Origin: JBHENW01 sp046261875
GTDB lineage: Bacteria; Acidobacteriota; Thermoanaerobaculia; UBA5066; Gp7-AA6
Direction of reading: 5' to 3'
Length of the DNA stretch: 12,067 nt
NCBI GenBank assembly: GCA_046261875.1
Contig: JBHENW010000130.1
Coordinates: 1-12,067 of the forward strand
The translations under genes were made by a program, and so were the position numbers. This document shows, in pieces, positions 1 through 7,279 of this stretch. Positions within the stretch are counted from its first letter, which is position 1. Every line of letters begins with the position of its first letter. The notes under the pieces are model-generated. The model saw nothing but the letters and a program-made list of their open reading frames with translations, ran no database searches and was not told the DNA's origin.

Positions 1-1911
1 CACGCGTCGGGCAAGGACCTGCTCAACCTGATCAACGACATCCTCGACCTCTCCAAGATCGAGTCCGGAACGGTCGTCGTGGACGTCGGCGAGGTGCAGC
101 TGGGCGACCTGATCGACTACGTGGAGCGGACCTTCCGCCACGTGGCGGAGGTCAAGGGGGTCGAGTTCCAGCTCGAGCCGGGACGGGGGGTGCCGCCGAC
201 GATCTCGACGGACGCCAAACGCCTCCAACAGGTCATCAAGAACCTTCTGTCCAACGCCTTCAAGTTCACCGAGAGGGGCCGCGTTTCCCTCAAGGTGGAA
301 CGCGCGCGCGACGGGTGGGGGCCGGACGTCGAGTCCCTCGACCACGCCAGCTCCGTCGTGGCGTTCTCGGTCACCGACACCGGCATCGGCATCTCGGCCG
401 ACAAGCAACAGATCATCTTCGAGGCGTTCCAGCAGGCCGATGGCAGCACCAGCCGCAAGTACGGCGGTACGGGCCTCGGTCTGGCGATCAGCCGCGAGAT
501 CGCGCGGCTGCTGGGGGGCGAGATCCGCCTCACGAGCGTCCCCGGACAGGGCAGCACGTTCACGCTCTATCTTCCGCAGTCCTACGCCGCGCCCAAGGCT
601 CTCCGCGCGACGGCCGAAGAGGGGGCGCAGGAGATCGTCTCCGTGATGAGCGACGTGGACGCCGTCCGGCGCCCCGAGCCCACGATGCTCGACTCCACGG
701 AGATCCCCGACGACCGGTCCGAGATCTCTCTCGGCGACCGCGTCCTGCTCATCATCGACAACGACGAGAACTTCGCGCGGTTCCTGATGGACATGGCGCA
801 CGAGAACGGCTTCAAGGCGCTCGTGGCGACGCGCGGCGCGTCCGGAATCGACCTCGCCCACCAGTACCGCGTAGACGCGATCACGCTCGACATCCAGCTT
901 CCGTTCATCAGCGGGTGGCGGGTGCTCGAACGCCTGAAGACCGACCTCGCAACGCGGCACATTCCCGTGTACGTCATCACCACGGAAGAGGACACGAACC
1001 GTGGCGTCGGGCTCGGGGCGATCGGCACGCTGACCAAGCCGATCAAGACGAAAGAGGCGCTCGACCGCATCTTCTCGGAGATTCGGGGGTTCATCGAGCG
1101 GCCTTCCCGGCGGTTGCTCTGCGTCTCCCCCGAGCCCGCGCACCGGGAGCTCATCTGCGAGCGCGTGGCGGGCGACGACGTCGAGGTGCAGGCGGTGGCG
1201 AGCAGCGCCGAAGCCCTGGGCGCTCTGGACGCCCGAAGCTTCGACCTCGTCATCCTCGACGCCCTGGCCCCGTTCGGCGACGGGCTCGCCGCGGTAGCCG
1301 AGATCCTCAGGCAATGCGCGGCGCGGAACATGCCCGTCCTCGTCACCGCGCAGCGCACGCTTTCGCCGGAAGAGGAGGACACGCTCGTGCGGCTGACCCG
1401 CATGACGAGCGCCAAGGTGGTTCAGTCTCCCGAGCGCCTCATCGACCAGGCCGCCCTCTACCTTCATCGTCCCGTGACGGCACTCGCGACCGAGAGCCGC
1501 CGGGCGCTCGAAGCCCTCTACGGGAGCGACGCGGCGCTGGCCGGAAAGAAAGTCCTCATCGTGGACGACGACATCCGCAACATCTTCGCGCTGACGAGCG
1601 TGCTCGAGCGCCAGAACATGGAGGTCCTTTCGGCGGAGACGGGACAGGAGGCGATCGAGAAGCTCAATAGCACGACCGGGATCGACATCGTGCTGATGGA
1701 CATCATGATGCCCGGCATGGACGGTTACGACACGATGCGGGCGATCCGCAAGATCGACCGGTTCAAGACCCTTCCGATCATCGCCGTGACGGCCAAGGCC
1801 ATGAAGGGCGACCGCGAGAAGACGCTCCAGGCCGGAGCCTGGGACTATCTCTCCAAGCCGGTCGATACGGACCAGATGCTCTCGGTGCTGCGCGCGTGGC
1901 TTTACCGGTAA
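1..1911 (+). CDS. Hybrid sensor histidine kinase with three C-terminal receiver domains, 5' partial
   Basis: The frame is open from base 1, so the gene starts upstream; the GTG at 79 is internal. The first residues in the window (HASGKDLLNLINDILDLSKI) are the second helix of a HisKA dimerisation domain, so the phospho-accepting His lies outside. Numbering residue 1 at base 1, the HATPase domain covers about 67-188, with N box NLLSNAFKF (bases 241-267), G1 DTGIGI (376-393) and G2 GGTGLGLAIS (463-492). Three receivers follow. REC1 (~247-362) has Asp297 and Lys346. REC2 (~370-490) is degenerate. REC3 (~517-636) has an acidic triad, Asp567 (LMDIMMPG) and Lys619. Such kinases relay phosphate from an ATP-phosphorylated His to receiver Asp residues. 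Sensor domains are off the window, so the signal is unknown. A second hybrid kinase follows on the same strand. Confidence 0.93.
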   Translation, partial: HASGKDLLNLINDILDLSKIESGTVVVDVGEVQLGDLIDYVERTFRHVAEVKGVEFQLEPGRGVPPTISTDAKRLQQVIKNLLSNAFKFTERGRVSLKVERARDGWGPDVESLDHASSVVAFSVTDTGIGISADKQQIIFEAFQQADGSTSRKYGGTGLGLAISREIARLLGGEIRLTSVPGQGSTFTLYLPQSYAAPKALRATAEEGAQEIVSVMSDVDAVRRPEPTMLDSTEIPDDRSEISLGDRVLLIIDNDENFARFLMDMAHENGFKALVATRGASGIDLAHQYRVDAITLDIQLPFISGWRVLERLKTDLATRHIPVYVITTEEDTNRGVGLGAIGTLTKPIKTKEALDRIFSEIRGFIERPSRRLLCVSPEPAHRELICERVAGDDVEVQAVASSAEALGALDARSFDLVILDALAPFGDGLAAVAEILRQCAARNMPVLVTAQRTLSPEEEDTLVRLTRMTSAKVVQSPERLIDQAALYLHRPVTALATESRRALEALYGSDAALAGKKVLIVDDDIRNIFALTSVLERQNMEVLSAETGQEAIEKLNSTTGIDIVLMDIMMPGMDGYDTMRAIRKIDRFKTLPIIAVTAKAMKGDREKTLQAGAWDYLSKPVDTDQMLSVLRAWLYR

Positions 1912-1936
1912 TGAGCCATGCGCGGCGGCGGACGTT

Positions 1937-1957
1937 AGCGCCGGCGGGGCCGGCGCT
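1937..1957 (+). terminator. Perfect 9-bp inverted repeat, possible terminator-like hairpin
   Basis: AGCGCCGGC, loop GGG, GCCGGCGCT forms a perfect all-match stem 26 nt after the stop of the first kinase. There is no T tract after it, so it is not a canonical intrinsic terminator. It could still act as a 3'-end stabilising or pausing hairpin between the two kinase genes. The rest of the 158-nt gap shows no clear promoter. Confidence 0.4.
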
Positions 1958-2069
1958 GCCGACTGCCGGGGGTCTGCCTACGGTGGGCGGCTCGCGGTCC
2001 CCCGAACCCCCTGGGCGCGTGGCTATGCCGTTGATATCCGGCGCCGTCGTCGGGGCGGAGCGCTAGCCC

Positions 2070-4613
2070 TTGAAGCCCGAGGAGCGGATCAACATTCTTG
2101 CGGTGGACGACAGCCCCGCCAAGCTCCTCGCGTACTCCGCTCTCCTCTCCGACCAGAACCAGAACGTCGTCACGGCGACGTCGGGGCGGGACGCCCTGCG
2201 GTTCCTCCTGCACCAGGAGTTCGCCGTCATCCTGCTCGACGTGAACATGCCCGGGATGGACGGCTTCGAGACCGCCGCCCTCATCCGGCAGCGCAAGAGC
2301 TGCGAGCACACGCCGATCATCTTCGTCACCTCCTACGGCGACGAGACACACGCCGCGCACGGCTACTCGCTCGGAGCCGTGGACTACATCCTCGCGCCCG
2401 TGCAGCCGGAGGTCCTGCGGACGAAGGTCGGGGTCTTCGTGGAGCTCTACCGCAAGACCGCGCAGGTCCGCCAGCAGGCGACGGCCCTCGAGCAGCGGGC
2501 GCTGCGCCTCCAGAAGCTGACCGAAGCCTCCTTCGCCATCAACTCGGCGCGCTCGACCGAGGGGGTCTTGCGGGCCGCCGCGGGCCTGGCCCGGGACATC
2601 CTGGACGCGCACCAGGGGATCGCCGTTTCCGCTACCGAGGCGGGCTCTCCGGAGATGGCGACGGCGGTGTCGCTCTCGGCGGAAGCCGAAGAAGGCGGCG
2701 AGCGGACGGTCGTGGCGGATCTCGGTCTCCTCCTCGATCGCCTCCTCCGCAGCCGCCGTCCCCTGCGGCTGGCCGAGGGGGAAGAGGCCGGATGGGACGG
2801 CATGCTCGCGTCGCCACGTCCCGCGGGAGGCTGGATCGCGGCGCCGCTCTCCACGGGAGACGGCCGAGGCCTCGGGGTGCTGCACGTTCTGCAGAAACGG
2901 GAAGGCGACTTCACCGACGAGGACGAAGCGATCCTGACGCAGCTCGCTCAAATGAGCTCGATCGCCATCGAGAACATGCGCAACGCCGAGGCCCGCGAGG
3001 CAAACCGCATCAAGGACGAGTTCCTGGCGACGCTCTCCCACGAGCTGCGCACCCCGCTATCCGCGATCCTGGGTTGGACCCGGACGCTCCGCGCCGCGCC
3101 GTTCGAGGCAGACCGCGCGGCGCACGGCCTCAGCGTCATCGAGCGCAACGTGCTGGCCCAGGCGAAGCTCATCGACGACCTGCTCGAGGTCTCGCGGATC
3201 GTGGCCGGAAAGCTGCGCCTGGCGGCGCGCCCGATGGGCCTGGCCTCCGTCATCGAAGCGGCCATCGAGGGGATGCGCCCCGCCGCCGAGGCCCGGCAGA
3301 TTCCGATCCGTTTCGAGAACCGGCTGGCCCTCGATGGCGACCGGATGATCGGGGATCCCGACCGGCTCCAGCAGGTCGTCTGGAACCTGCTCTCAAACGC
3401 CATCAAGTTCACGCCCCCCGGAGGCCACGTCGACGTCTCGCTGTTGCGGTCGGACGGCGCCTTCCAGGTCTCCGTGACCGATAACGGGCTCGGCATCCGG
3501 CCGGAGTTTCTCAATCGCGTCTTCGACCGCTTCCGGCAGGCTGACAGCTCCACGACGCGCACGCAGGGAGGGCTCGGCATCGGCCTCGCGATCTCCCGGC
3601 ACCTCGTCGAGCTGCACGGCGGATCGATCTCGGCGGCGAGCGACGGCGACAATCGCGGCTCGACCTTCTCGGTCCTGCTGCCCGAAGGAGGGGTCGCGGT
3701 CTCCGACGAGGTGCCGATCACCGCGGATACGCCGCGGGCCTCGGGACGCCGGGCAGAGCTCGCGGGGTTGCGCGTCCTCGTCGTGGAGGACGAGCCGGAC
3801 GGCCGCGAGTTGCTCGAGGAGACCTTCCGGACCTGCGGCGCGGAGGTAGCGTCCGCGACGTCCGTAGCGGACGCGCTCGATCGCTTCGGCACTTTCCAGC
3901 CGGACGTCCTCGTCAGCGACATCGGGCTGCCGGAGGAGGATGGGTTCTCCCTCATGCGCAAGATCCGCAAGCTGCCGGCGGCGGCGGGAGGACAGGTCCC
4001 CGCCATTGCCGTCACCGCCTACGCGCGCGAGGGGGATCGGAAGCTGACCTACGACGCGGGATTCCAGGCGCACGTGCCCAAGCCTTTCGAGCCGCTCGAG
4101 CTTGCCGCCCTCGTCGAGCGACTGGCGGGCGCGCGGGCGGTCTCAGCCCGGAGCCCCGGCGCGCCGGAGACCTCGGCGGCCGGTCCCGGCCTGCGAATCC
4201 TCGTTGTCGAGGACGACAGGGACGCCCGCGAGGGGCTGCGCCAGCTCTTGACGATCTGGGGCCACATCGTCGAGACCGCTGAGAGCGGCGCGGACGCGAT
4301 CGACAAGTCTCGGGACCGCGCCCCCGACGCGGCGCTCGTCGACATCGGGCTTCCCGACCAGGACGGCTACGAGGTGGCGCGGCGTCTGCGCGAGACGCGC
4401 GGCGGAGATCTGATCTTTCTCGTCGCGTTGACCGGCTACGTGGAGCCGTCGGACCGCCAGCGAGCCGTGGACGCCGGCTTCGACGCCCACCTCGGCAAGC
4501 CACTGGATCACGCGAAGCTCGGAGTCCTTCTGGCTTCCCGGCGTCCGCCGCCGCCCGCCGACGCCGCAGCCGGCGCGGAATCGCCTTCCCCGGAGCCTCT
4601 CCCGGACGCCTAG
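2070..4613 (+). CDS. Hybrid histidine kinase, REC-GAF-HisKA-HATPase-REC-REC
   Basis: This is a cytosolic-looking 847-aa signalling protein with no signal peptide or membrane segment. REC1 is ~8-124, with phospho-Asp57 (LLDVNMPGMDG), but the usual Lys of the KP motif is Ala109 (YILAPVQPE). A short helical linker and a GAF-like domain (~149-303) follow. HisKA has His324 in ATLSHELRTPL. The HATPase shows N box WNLLSNAIKF, G1 DNGLGI and G2 GGLGIGLAIS near residue 500. REC2 (~567-684) has Asp617 and Lys671. REC3 (~708-822) has Asp758 and Lys810. The likely role is to autophosphorylate at His324 and relay to REC2 and/or REC3, with N-terminal REC1 as an input. Start choice: an in-frame TAG (2064-2066) lies just upstream and the next in-frame GTG (2103) would cut into the first REC strand, so TTG at 2070 is the only start keeping the fold. 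A GGAG at 2057-2060 is well spaced. It converges with the gene at 4632-6188, 18 nt between stops. Confidence 0.93.
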   Translation: MKPEERINILAVDDSPAKLLAYSALLSDQNQNVVTATSGRDALRFLLHQEFAVILLDVNMPGMDGFETAALIRQRKSCEHTPIIFVTSYGDETHAAHGYSLGAVDYILAPVQPEVLRTKVGVFVELYRKTAQVRQQATALEQRALRLQKLTEASFAINSARSTEGVLRAAAGLARDILDAHQGIAVSATEAGSPEMATAVSLSAEAEEGGERTVVADLGLLLDRLLRSRRPLRLAEGEEAGWDGMLASPRPAGGWIAAPLSTGDGRGLGVLHVLQKREGDFTDEDEAILTQLAQMSSIAIENMRNAEAREANRIKDEFLATLSHELRTPLSAILGWTRTLRAAPFEADRAAHGLSVIERNVLAQAKLIDDLLEVSRIVAGKLRLAARPMGLASVIEAAIEGMRPAAEARQIPIRFENRLALDGDRMIGDPDRLQQVVWNLLSNAIKFTPPGGHVDVSLLRSDGAFQVSVTDNGLGIRPEFLNRVFDRFRQADSSTTRTQGGLGIGLAISRHLVELHGGSISAASDGDNRGSTFSVLLPEGGVAVSDEVPITADTPRASGRRAELAGLRVLVVEDEPDGRELLEETFRTCGAEVASATSVADALDRFGTFQPDVLVSDIGLPEEDGFSLMRKIRKLPAAAGGQVPAIAVTAYAREGDRKLTYDAGFQAHVPKPFEPLELAALVERLAGARAVSARSPGAPETSAAGPGLRILVVEDDRDAREGLRQLLTIWGHIVETAESGADAIDKSRDRAPDAALVDIGLPDQDGYEVARRLRETRGGDLIFLVALTGYVEPSDRQRAVDAGFDAHLGKPLDHAKLGVLLASRRPPPPADAAAGAESPSPEPLPDA

Positions 4614-4631
4614 ACCCGTCGCCCTCGGCGC

Positions 4632-5120
4632 CTAGCCGGCCGCCGGTCCCGCCAGGATCCTCCATCGGGCGAGGCGCTCCGAGGTCTCGACGCACCGCCG
4701 CGCGGCGATCCGGCAGAGCAGGGCCGAGAGGTCCGCGCAGCCGTCCGGGTCCGTGTCCTCCAGGCTCTCGAACCGGTCCCGCGCGAGCGAGAGAAGGACG
4801 CAGGCTTCGTGGGCGCGCGCGTCCGCGGAGCGCCCGCGGGCTCCCGGGTCGAGCAGGGCCATCTCGCCGAAAATCTCGCCGGCGCCCAGGATCGCGAGCG
4901 CCTCTTCTCCCCCGGCGAGCTGGCGGGAGATCCGGACGCGGCCGCGCGCGATGGCGTACAGGGCGTCGCCCGGATCCCCTTCGCGGAAGATGACCGACTC
5001 GGCCGGGTAGCTGCGCTCTTCGGCGAAGGCGCCGAAGAGATAGCCGTCGGCGTCCGACAATCCGCCCCCGGCGAGAAAGCGCGATTTCTCCTCGACCGAG
5101 ATCTCCGTGGCGATCCCGGG
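4632..5120 (-). other. Intact second cyclic-nucleotide-binding domain segment of the broken gene
   Basis: This is the longest uninterrupted meaningful segment of the frameshifted gene. A TTG at 5060 would allow a 142-aa stand-alone reading, but the frame is already protein-like upstream (GIATEISVEEKSRFLAGG), so that TTG is probably not a real start. The domain has the expected order: ESVIFREGDPGDALYAIARG (beta strands and hairpin), then the phosphate-binding cassette IFGEMALLDPG followed by GRSADARA. The cassette Glu (GEM) and Arg (GRSA) that contact the cyclic phosphate and ribose in known CNB proteins are both present, so ligand binding is plausible. A short helical tail follows; no DNA-binding helix-turn-helix is seen, so it is not a CRP-type regulator. 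Confidence 0.75.
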
Positions 5121-6188
5121 GCCCGCCGCCGGGGCGCGACGCGGGCCCCTCCGGGAAGAAGTCGCGGAAGCGGTTGTCGAGCCAGGCCAGCCGCCGCGCG
5201 AGGCTGCAGCGCAGAGGTCGCAGCCAGGAAGCGCGCGCTGGATGCTCCTCGAAGAAGTGGGGGGCGAAACCGAGCAGGGAAGTCGCGCGAACTGCCCGGG
5301 CGTCGCTCATGCGCCGCCCCCCCCGCGAGCGCTTCCTCGCCGAGGAACTCCGCGGCCCCGGCGGTTCCCATCGGCTGGGGGCCGACCGGCGTGTCGCGGG
5401 AGAGACGGAGCTCTCCGGAGAGAACGAGAAAGACTTCCGCAGCGCCGTCGCCGCATCGGTAGAGGTTGCTCCCCGCGGCGAGGCGCCTCAGCTCGCCCCC
5501 CTCCGCCGCGCCGACGAGCGCGAGGTCTCCGAGGGCCTCGAGGCCCGGGATCTCGGTCAGACGGCGCGCCCGGTCCAGGACCCCTTCGGAGCGGCCCCCC
5601 CGCGAGACGAGCGAACGCACGAGGGGAGCGAGCCGACTGGAAAGGTCGAGGCCCTGCCCCCACCGGGCGGCGTGAACCTGCAGGCGCTCGAGCGCGTCCG
5701 ACGCGGCCTCACGCCATCCGGGGATCGCATCGGGCGCGAGGACCCTGGCCGCGCGGAGAAACCGCAGGTCCGTGGCGTCGGGCAGGCCGTCGGGACGGAG
5801 CAGGGCCGCCTCCAGGAGGTCGCCGACGGCGTGCGCGAACCGCTTCTCGAGGAAGGCCAGCCGTCCGCGGGCCGAGGCGGAGAGCGTGGATCGAAGGGGT
5901 CTCCGGCGCGCGCCTCGTCGAGCAGACGCCGTGCTCGGACGAAATCGTGCGATTCGAACGCGAGCCCGCCACGAGCACCCAATCGTTCCCTTCGAGCACG
6001 AAAGCGTTCGCCTCCTCCGACCGGCCCGAGGCGAGGAGGACCCGCGCGAGGGAAGCCGCGGCTCTCGCCCGCTCGCGCAGCTCGATCTCTGCCGCGAGGC
6101 GGAAGAGGGACTCCGCTTCCGCGGTGAGCCCGGCCGATTCGCACCGGCGCGCCGCGCTCCGGGCCCCCTCGGCGGCGCTCGGGCTCAC
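4632..6188 (-). pseudogene. TPR-like / dual cyclic-nucleotide-binding-domain protein, broken by four single-base indels
   Basis: No single frame gives a sensible protein, but joining pieces does. Reading leftwards: GTG at 6188 to ~5968 (helical, TPR-like: LTAEAESLFRLAAEIEL, ANAFVLEGNDWVLVA); ~5964 to ~5890 (FESHDFVRARRLLDEARAGD); ~5887 to ~5325 (SARGRLAFLEKRFAHAVGD, then the first cyclic-nucleotide-binding domain: EVFLVLSGELRL, AEFLGEEAL); ~5316 to ~5122 (RAVRATSLLGFAPHFFEEHP, RRLAWLDNRFRDFFPEG); ~5120 to 4632 (second such domain). Breaks sit at 5965-5967 (one base missing), 5887-5890 (one missing), the 8-base C run 5317-5324 (one extra) and the G run 5118-5121 (one extra). They sum to zero, giving about 518 aa, and I see no nonsense codon inside the pieces. 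The start overlaps the DUF1028 stop as GTGA, so the two genes look like one operon. Either a decaying gene or sequence errors; I favour errors somewhat, because a fifth such indel appears in the gene at 11675. In-cell role unknown; CNB domains usually sense cAMP or cGMP, or serve as degenerate protein modules. Confidence 0.72.
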
Positions 6189-7153
6189 CGGGCGTCCCCC
6201 TCCTTGCTCCGGATGAGCGCGAGGATCTTGCGGTCGATCTTGCCGTCGCGCCGGATGCGCGTGTCGTAGTTCTCCCACCCCATGTAGTCCGCGAGCGCCG
6301 CGGTGGACGCTTCGTCCCAGACTCCGTCGGTACGCCCCTTGTGGAAGCCTTTCTTCGACAGAAGGCGTTGCAGATAGCGCGCGTCCTCGCCGGTGACCGG
6401 GATCACGTCGGCGGGATTGCTCCGCTCGAAGTGGATCTTCTGGAGCTCGTAGAGACGGAAGATCTCGGCGATCGGGTCGGGCGCGTCGTACACGGAGATG
6501 TCCACGTAGGTGTCGCTCTTGCCGTCGTAGGACGCGCCCGACCGCACCACGAACAGCGCGGCGGATTGCCTCCCGCGCTTGTCGCCGCCTGCTTCGGCGC
6601 CCGCCTTGATCGAGGCGAGCAGCCGCTCCGCGAGGGAGCCGCGGGTCCCGAGAAACGCCTTCTCCATGGCGGCGACCGTCGCCTCCGACACGAGAATGTT
6701 CCCCTGGATCGCGTAATCCGGGCCCGTCCGTCCGCCGGCCCAGTCGAAGCATTTCTTGCCCGTGAACGTCGCGGAGCGCCCCTTCGCGTCCACGATGCCG
6801 ACCTGCCGGTCCTGGAGATCGGCGTCGTCCCGGCCGATGATCGTCAGGACCTCCTGGGGGGTCGCGCCGAGCTCGAGCAACGGGAGGCCTTTCGTTCCGA
6901 AGTCGGAGTTGGCGAAAGACTGCGTCGCCACCGCGCCCACGCCCGCTTTGGCGAAGGGAACCGCGACCCGCACGTTGGGGAACTTCGACTGCACGGCGAC
7001 GCCGAGGTCGCCGTTGGACGGGTCGCGGGCCACGATGGAGAAGGTCGCGACGACGGAAGTCGGGTCGCGGCGGAGAGCCGCGCCTTCGGGTGCGGCGGAG
7101 TCGGGAGTCGGGAGCAGAAGAAGCGCCGCGGCGGATACGAACGAAAGACGCAT
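6185..7153 (-). CDS. Exported DUF1028 family protein with C-terminal putative peptidoglycan-binding domain
   Basis: The 322-aa product starts with a signal-peptide-like stretch (MRLSFVSAAALLLLP, then DSAAP), so it probably acts outside the cytoplasm. Residues ~34-240 match the DUF1028 family: VATFSIVARDPSNGDLGVAV, a GVGAVATQSFAN motif, YAIQGNILV, GDKRGRQSAAL and a YVDISVYDAPDPIAE end. The family is related by fold, as I recall, to Ntn hydrolases; if so, Thr37 of ATFS would be the candidate nucleophile, but no activity is established. Residues ~250-318 (DARYLQRLLSKKGFHKG, then TDGVWDEAS) resemble the small putative peptidoglycan-binding domain often found at the end of DUF1028 proteins. The ATG at 7153 is preceded by GGAGGG. 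The stop overlaps the GTG start of the TPR/CNB gene downstream. It is divergent from gcvT. Confidence 0.9.
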   Translation of the reverse strand: MRLSFVSAAALLLLPTPDSAAPEGAALRRDPTSVVATFSIVARDPSNGDLGVAVQSKFPNVRVAVPFAKAGVGAVATQSFANSDFGTKGLPLLELGATPQEVLTIIGRDDADLQDRQVGIVDAKGRSATFTGKKCFDWAGGRTGPDYAIQGNILVSEATVAAMEKAFLGTRGSLAERLLASIKAGAEAGGDKRGRQSAALFVVRSGASYDGKSDTYVDISVYDAPDPIAEIFRLYELQKIHFERSNPADVIPVTGEDARYLQRLLSKKGFHKGRTDGVWDEASTAALADYMGWENYDTRIRRDGKIDRKILALIRSKEGDAR

Positions 7154-7157
7154 CGAA

Positions 7158-7163
7158 CCCTCC
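7158..7163 (-). promoter_or_regulatory. Shine-Dalgarno site of the DUF1028 gene
   Basis: GGAGGG on the minus strand, 4 nt from the ATG at 7153. It supports this start and the inclusion of the signal peptide. Confidence 0.7.
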
Positions 7164-7180
7164 GAGAAAAAGTGAGACAG

Positions 7181-7186
7181 ATTTTA
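7181..7186 (-). promoter_or_regulatory. Candidate -10 element for the DUF1028 operon
   Basis: TAAAAT on the minus strand matches TATAAT at 5 of 6 positions and stands out in very GC-rich sequence. Transcription would start near 7174, leaving a leader of about 20 nt that contains the GGAGGG. No good -35 hexamer is visible (best is CCGACT with a 19-nt spacer), so this is a candidate only. Confidence 0.4.
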
Positions 7187-7260
7187 CGGTCGCTTCCGGC
7201 GCCGCAGTCGGGTCGCGCTTTTCGGCCGGCGGCTCCCGGTGACCGGCTCCGCCCGTCCTG

Positions 7261-7269
7261 TGTGCTAAT
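7261..7269 (+). promoter_or_regulatory. Candidate extended -10 just upstream of gcvT
   Basis: TGTGCTAAT resembles an extended -10 (TGn followed by GCTAAT, 4 of 6 matches). It ends only 10 nt before the gcvT ATG, and there is no purine-rich Shine-Dalgarno between them (TTCGCCCCTC). This would fit a leaderless or nearly leaderless gcvT mRNA. It is the only AT-rich stretch near the start, so it may be chance. Confidence 0.3.
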
Positions 7270-7279
7270 TTCGCCCCTC

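Noticed and set aside
4614..4650. Bidirectional terminator between the convergent kinase and CNB genes
   Set aside because: The 18-nt gap and its surroundings give only a 4-bp stem; not enough to call.
4012..5310. 432-codon minus-strand frame as an independent gene
   Set aside because: Only its first ~60 codons are protein-like, as the middle piece of the broken CNB gene. The rest is out-of-frame Arg/Pro-rich sequence that then runs antisense into the second kinase.
5118..5324. Programmed ribosomal frameshifting as the explanation for the frame breaks
   Set aside because: Four separate shifts in both directions would be needed in one gene, and no conserved slippery heptamer plus stimulatory structure is apparent. 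Indels are simpler.
6341..7279. Long upstream extension of the gcvT reading frame
   Set aside because: It runs antisense through the DUF1028 gene and is not protein-like; GcvT homology begins just after the ATG at 7280.
7154..7279. Glycine riboswitch upstream of gcvT
   Set aside because: The 126-nt region lacks the tandem aptamer core motifs I would expect and is short for a tandem aptamer.
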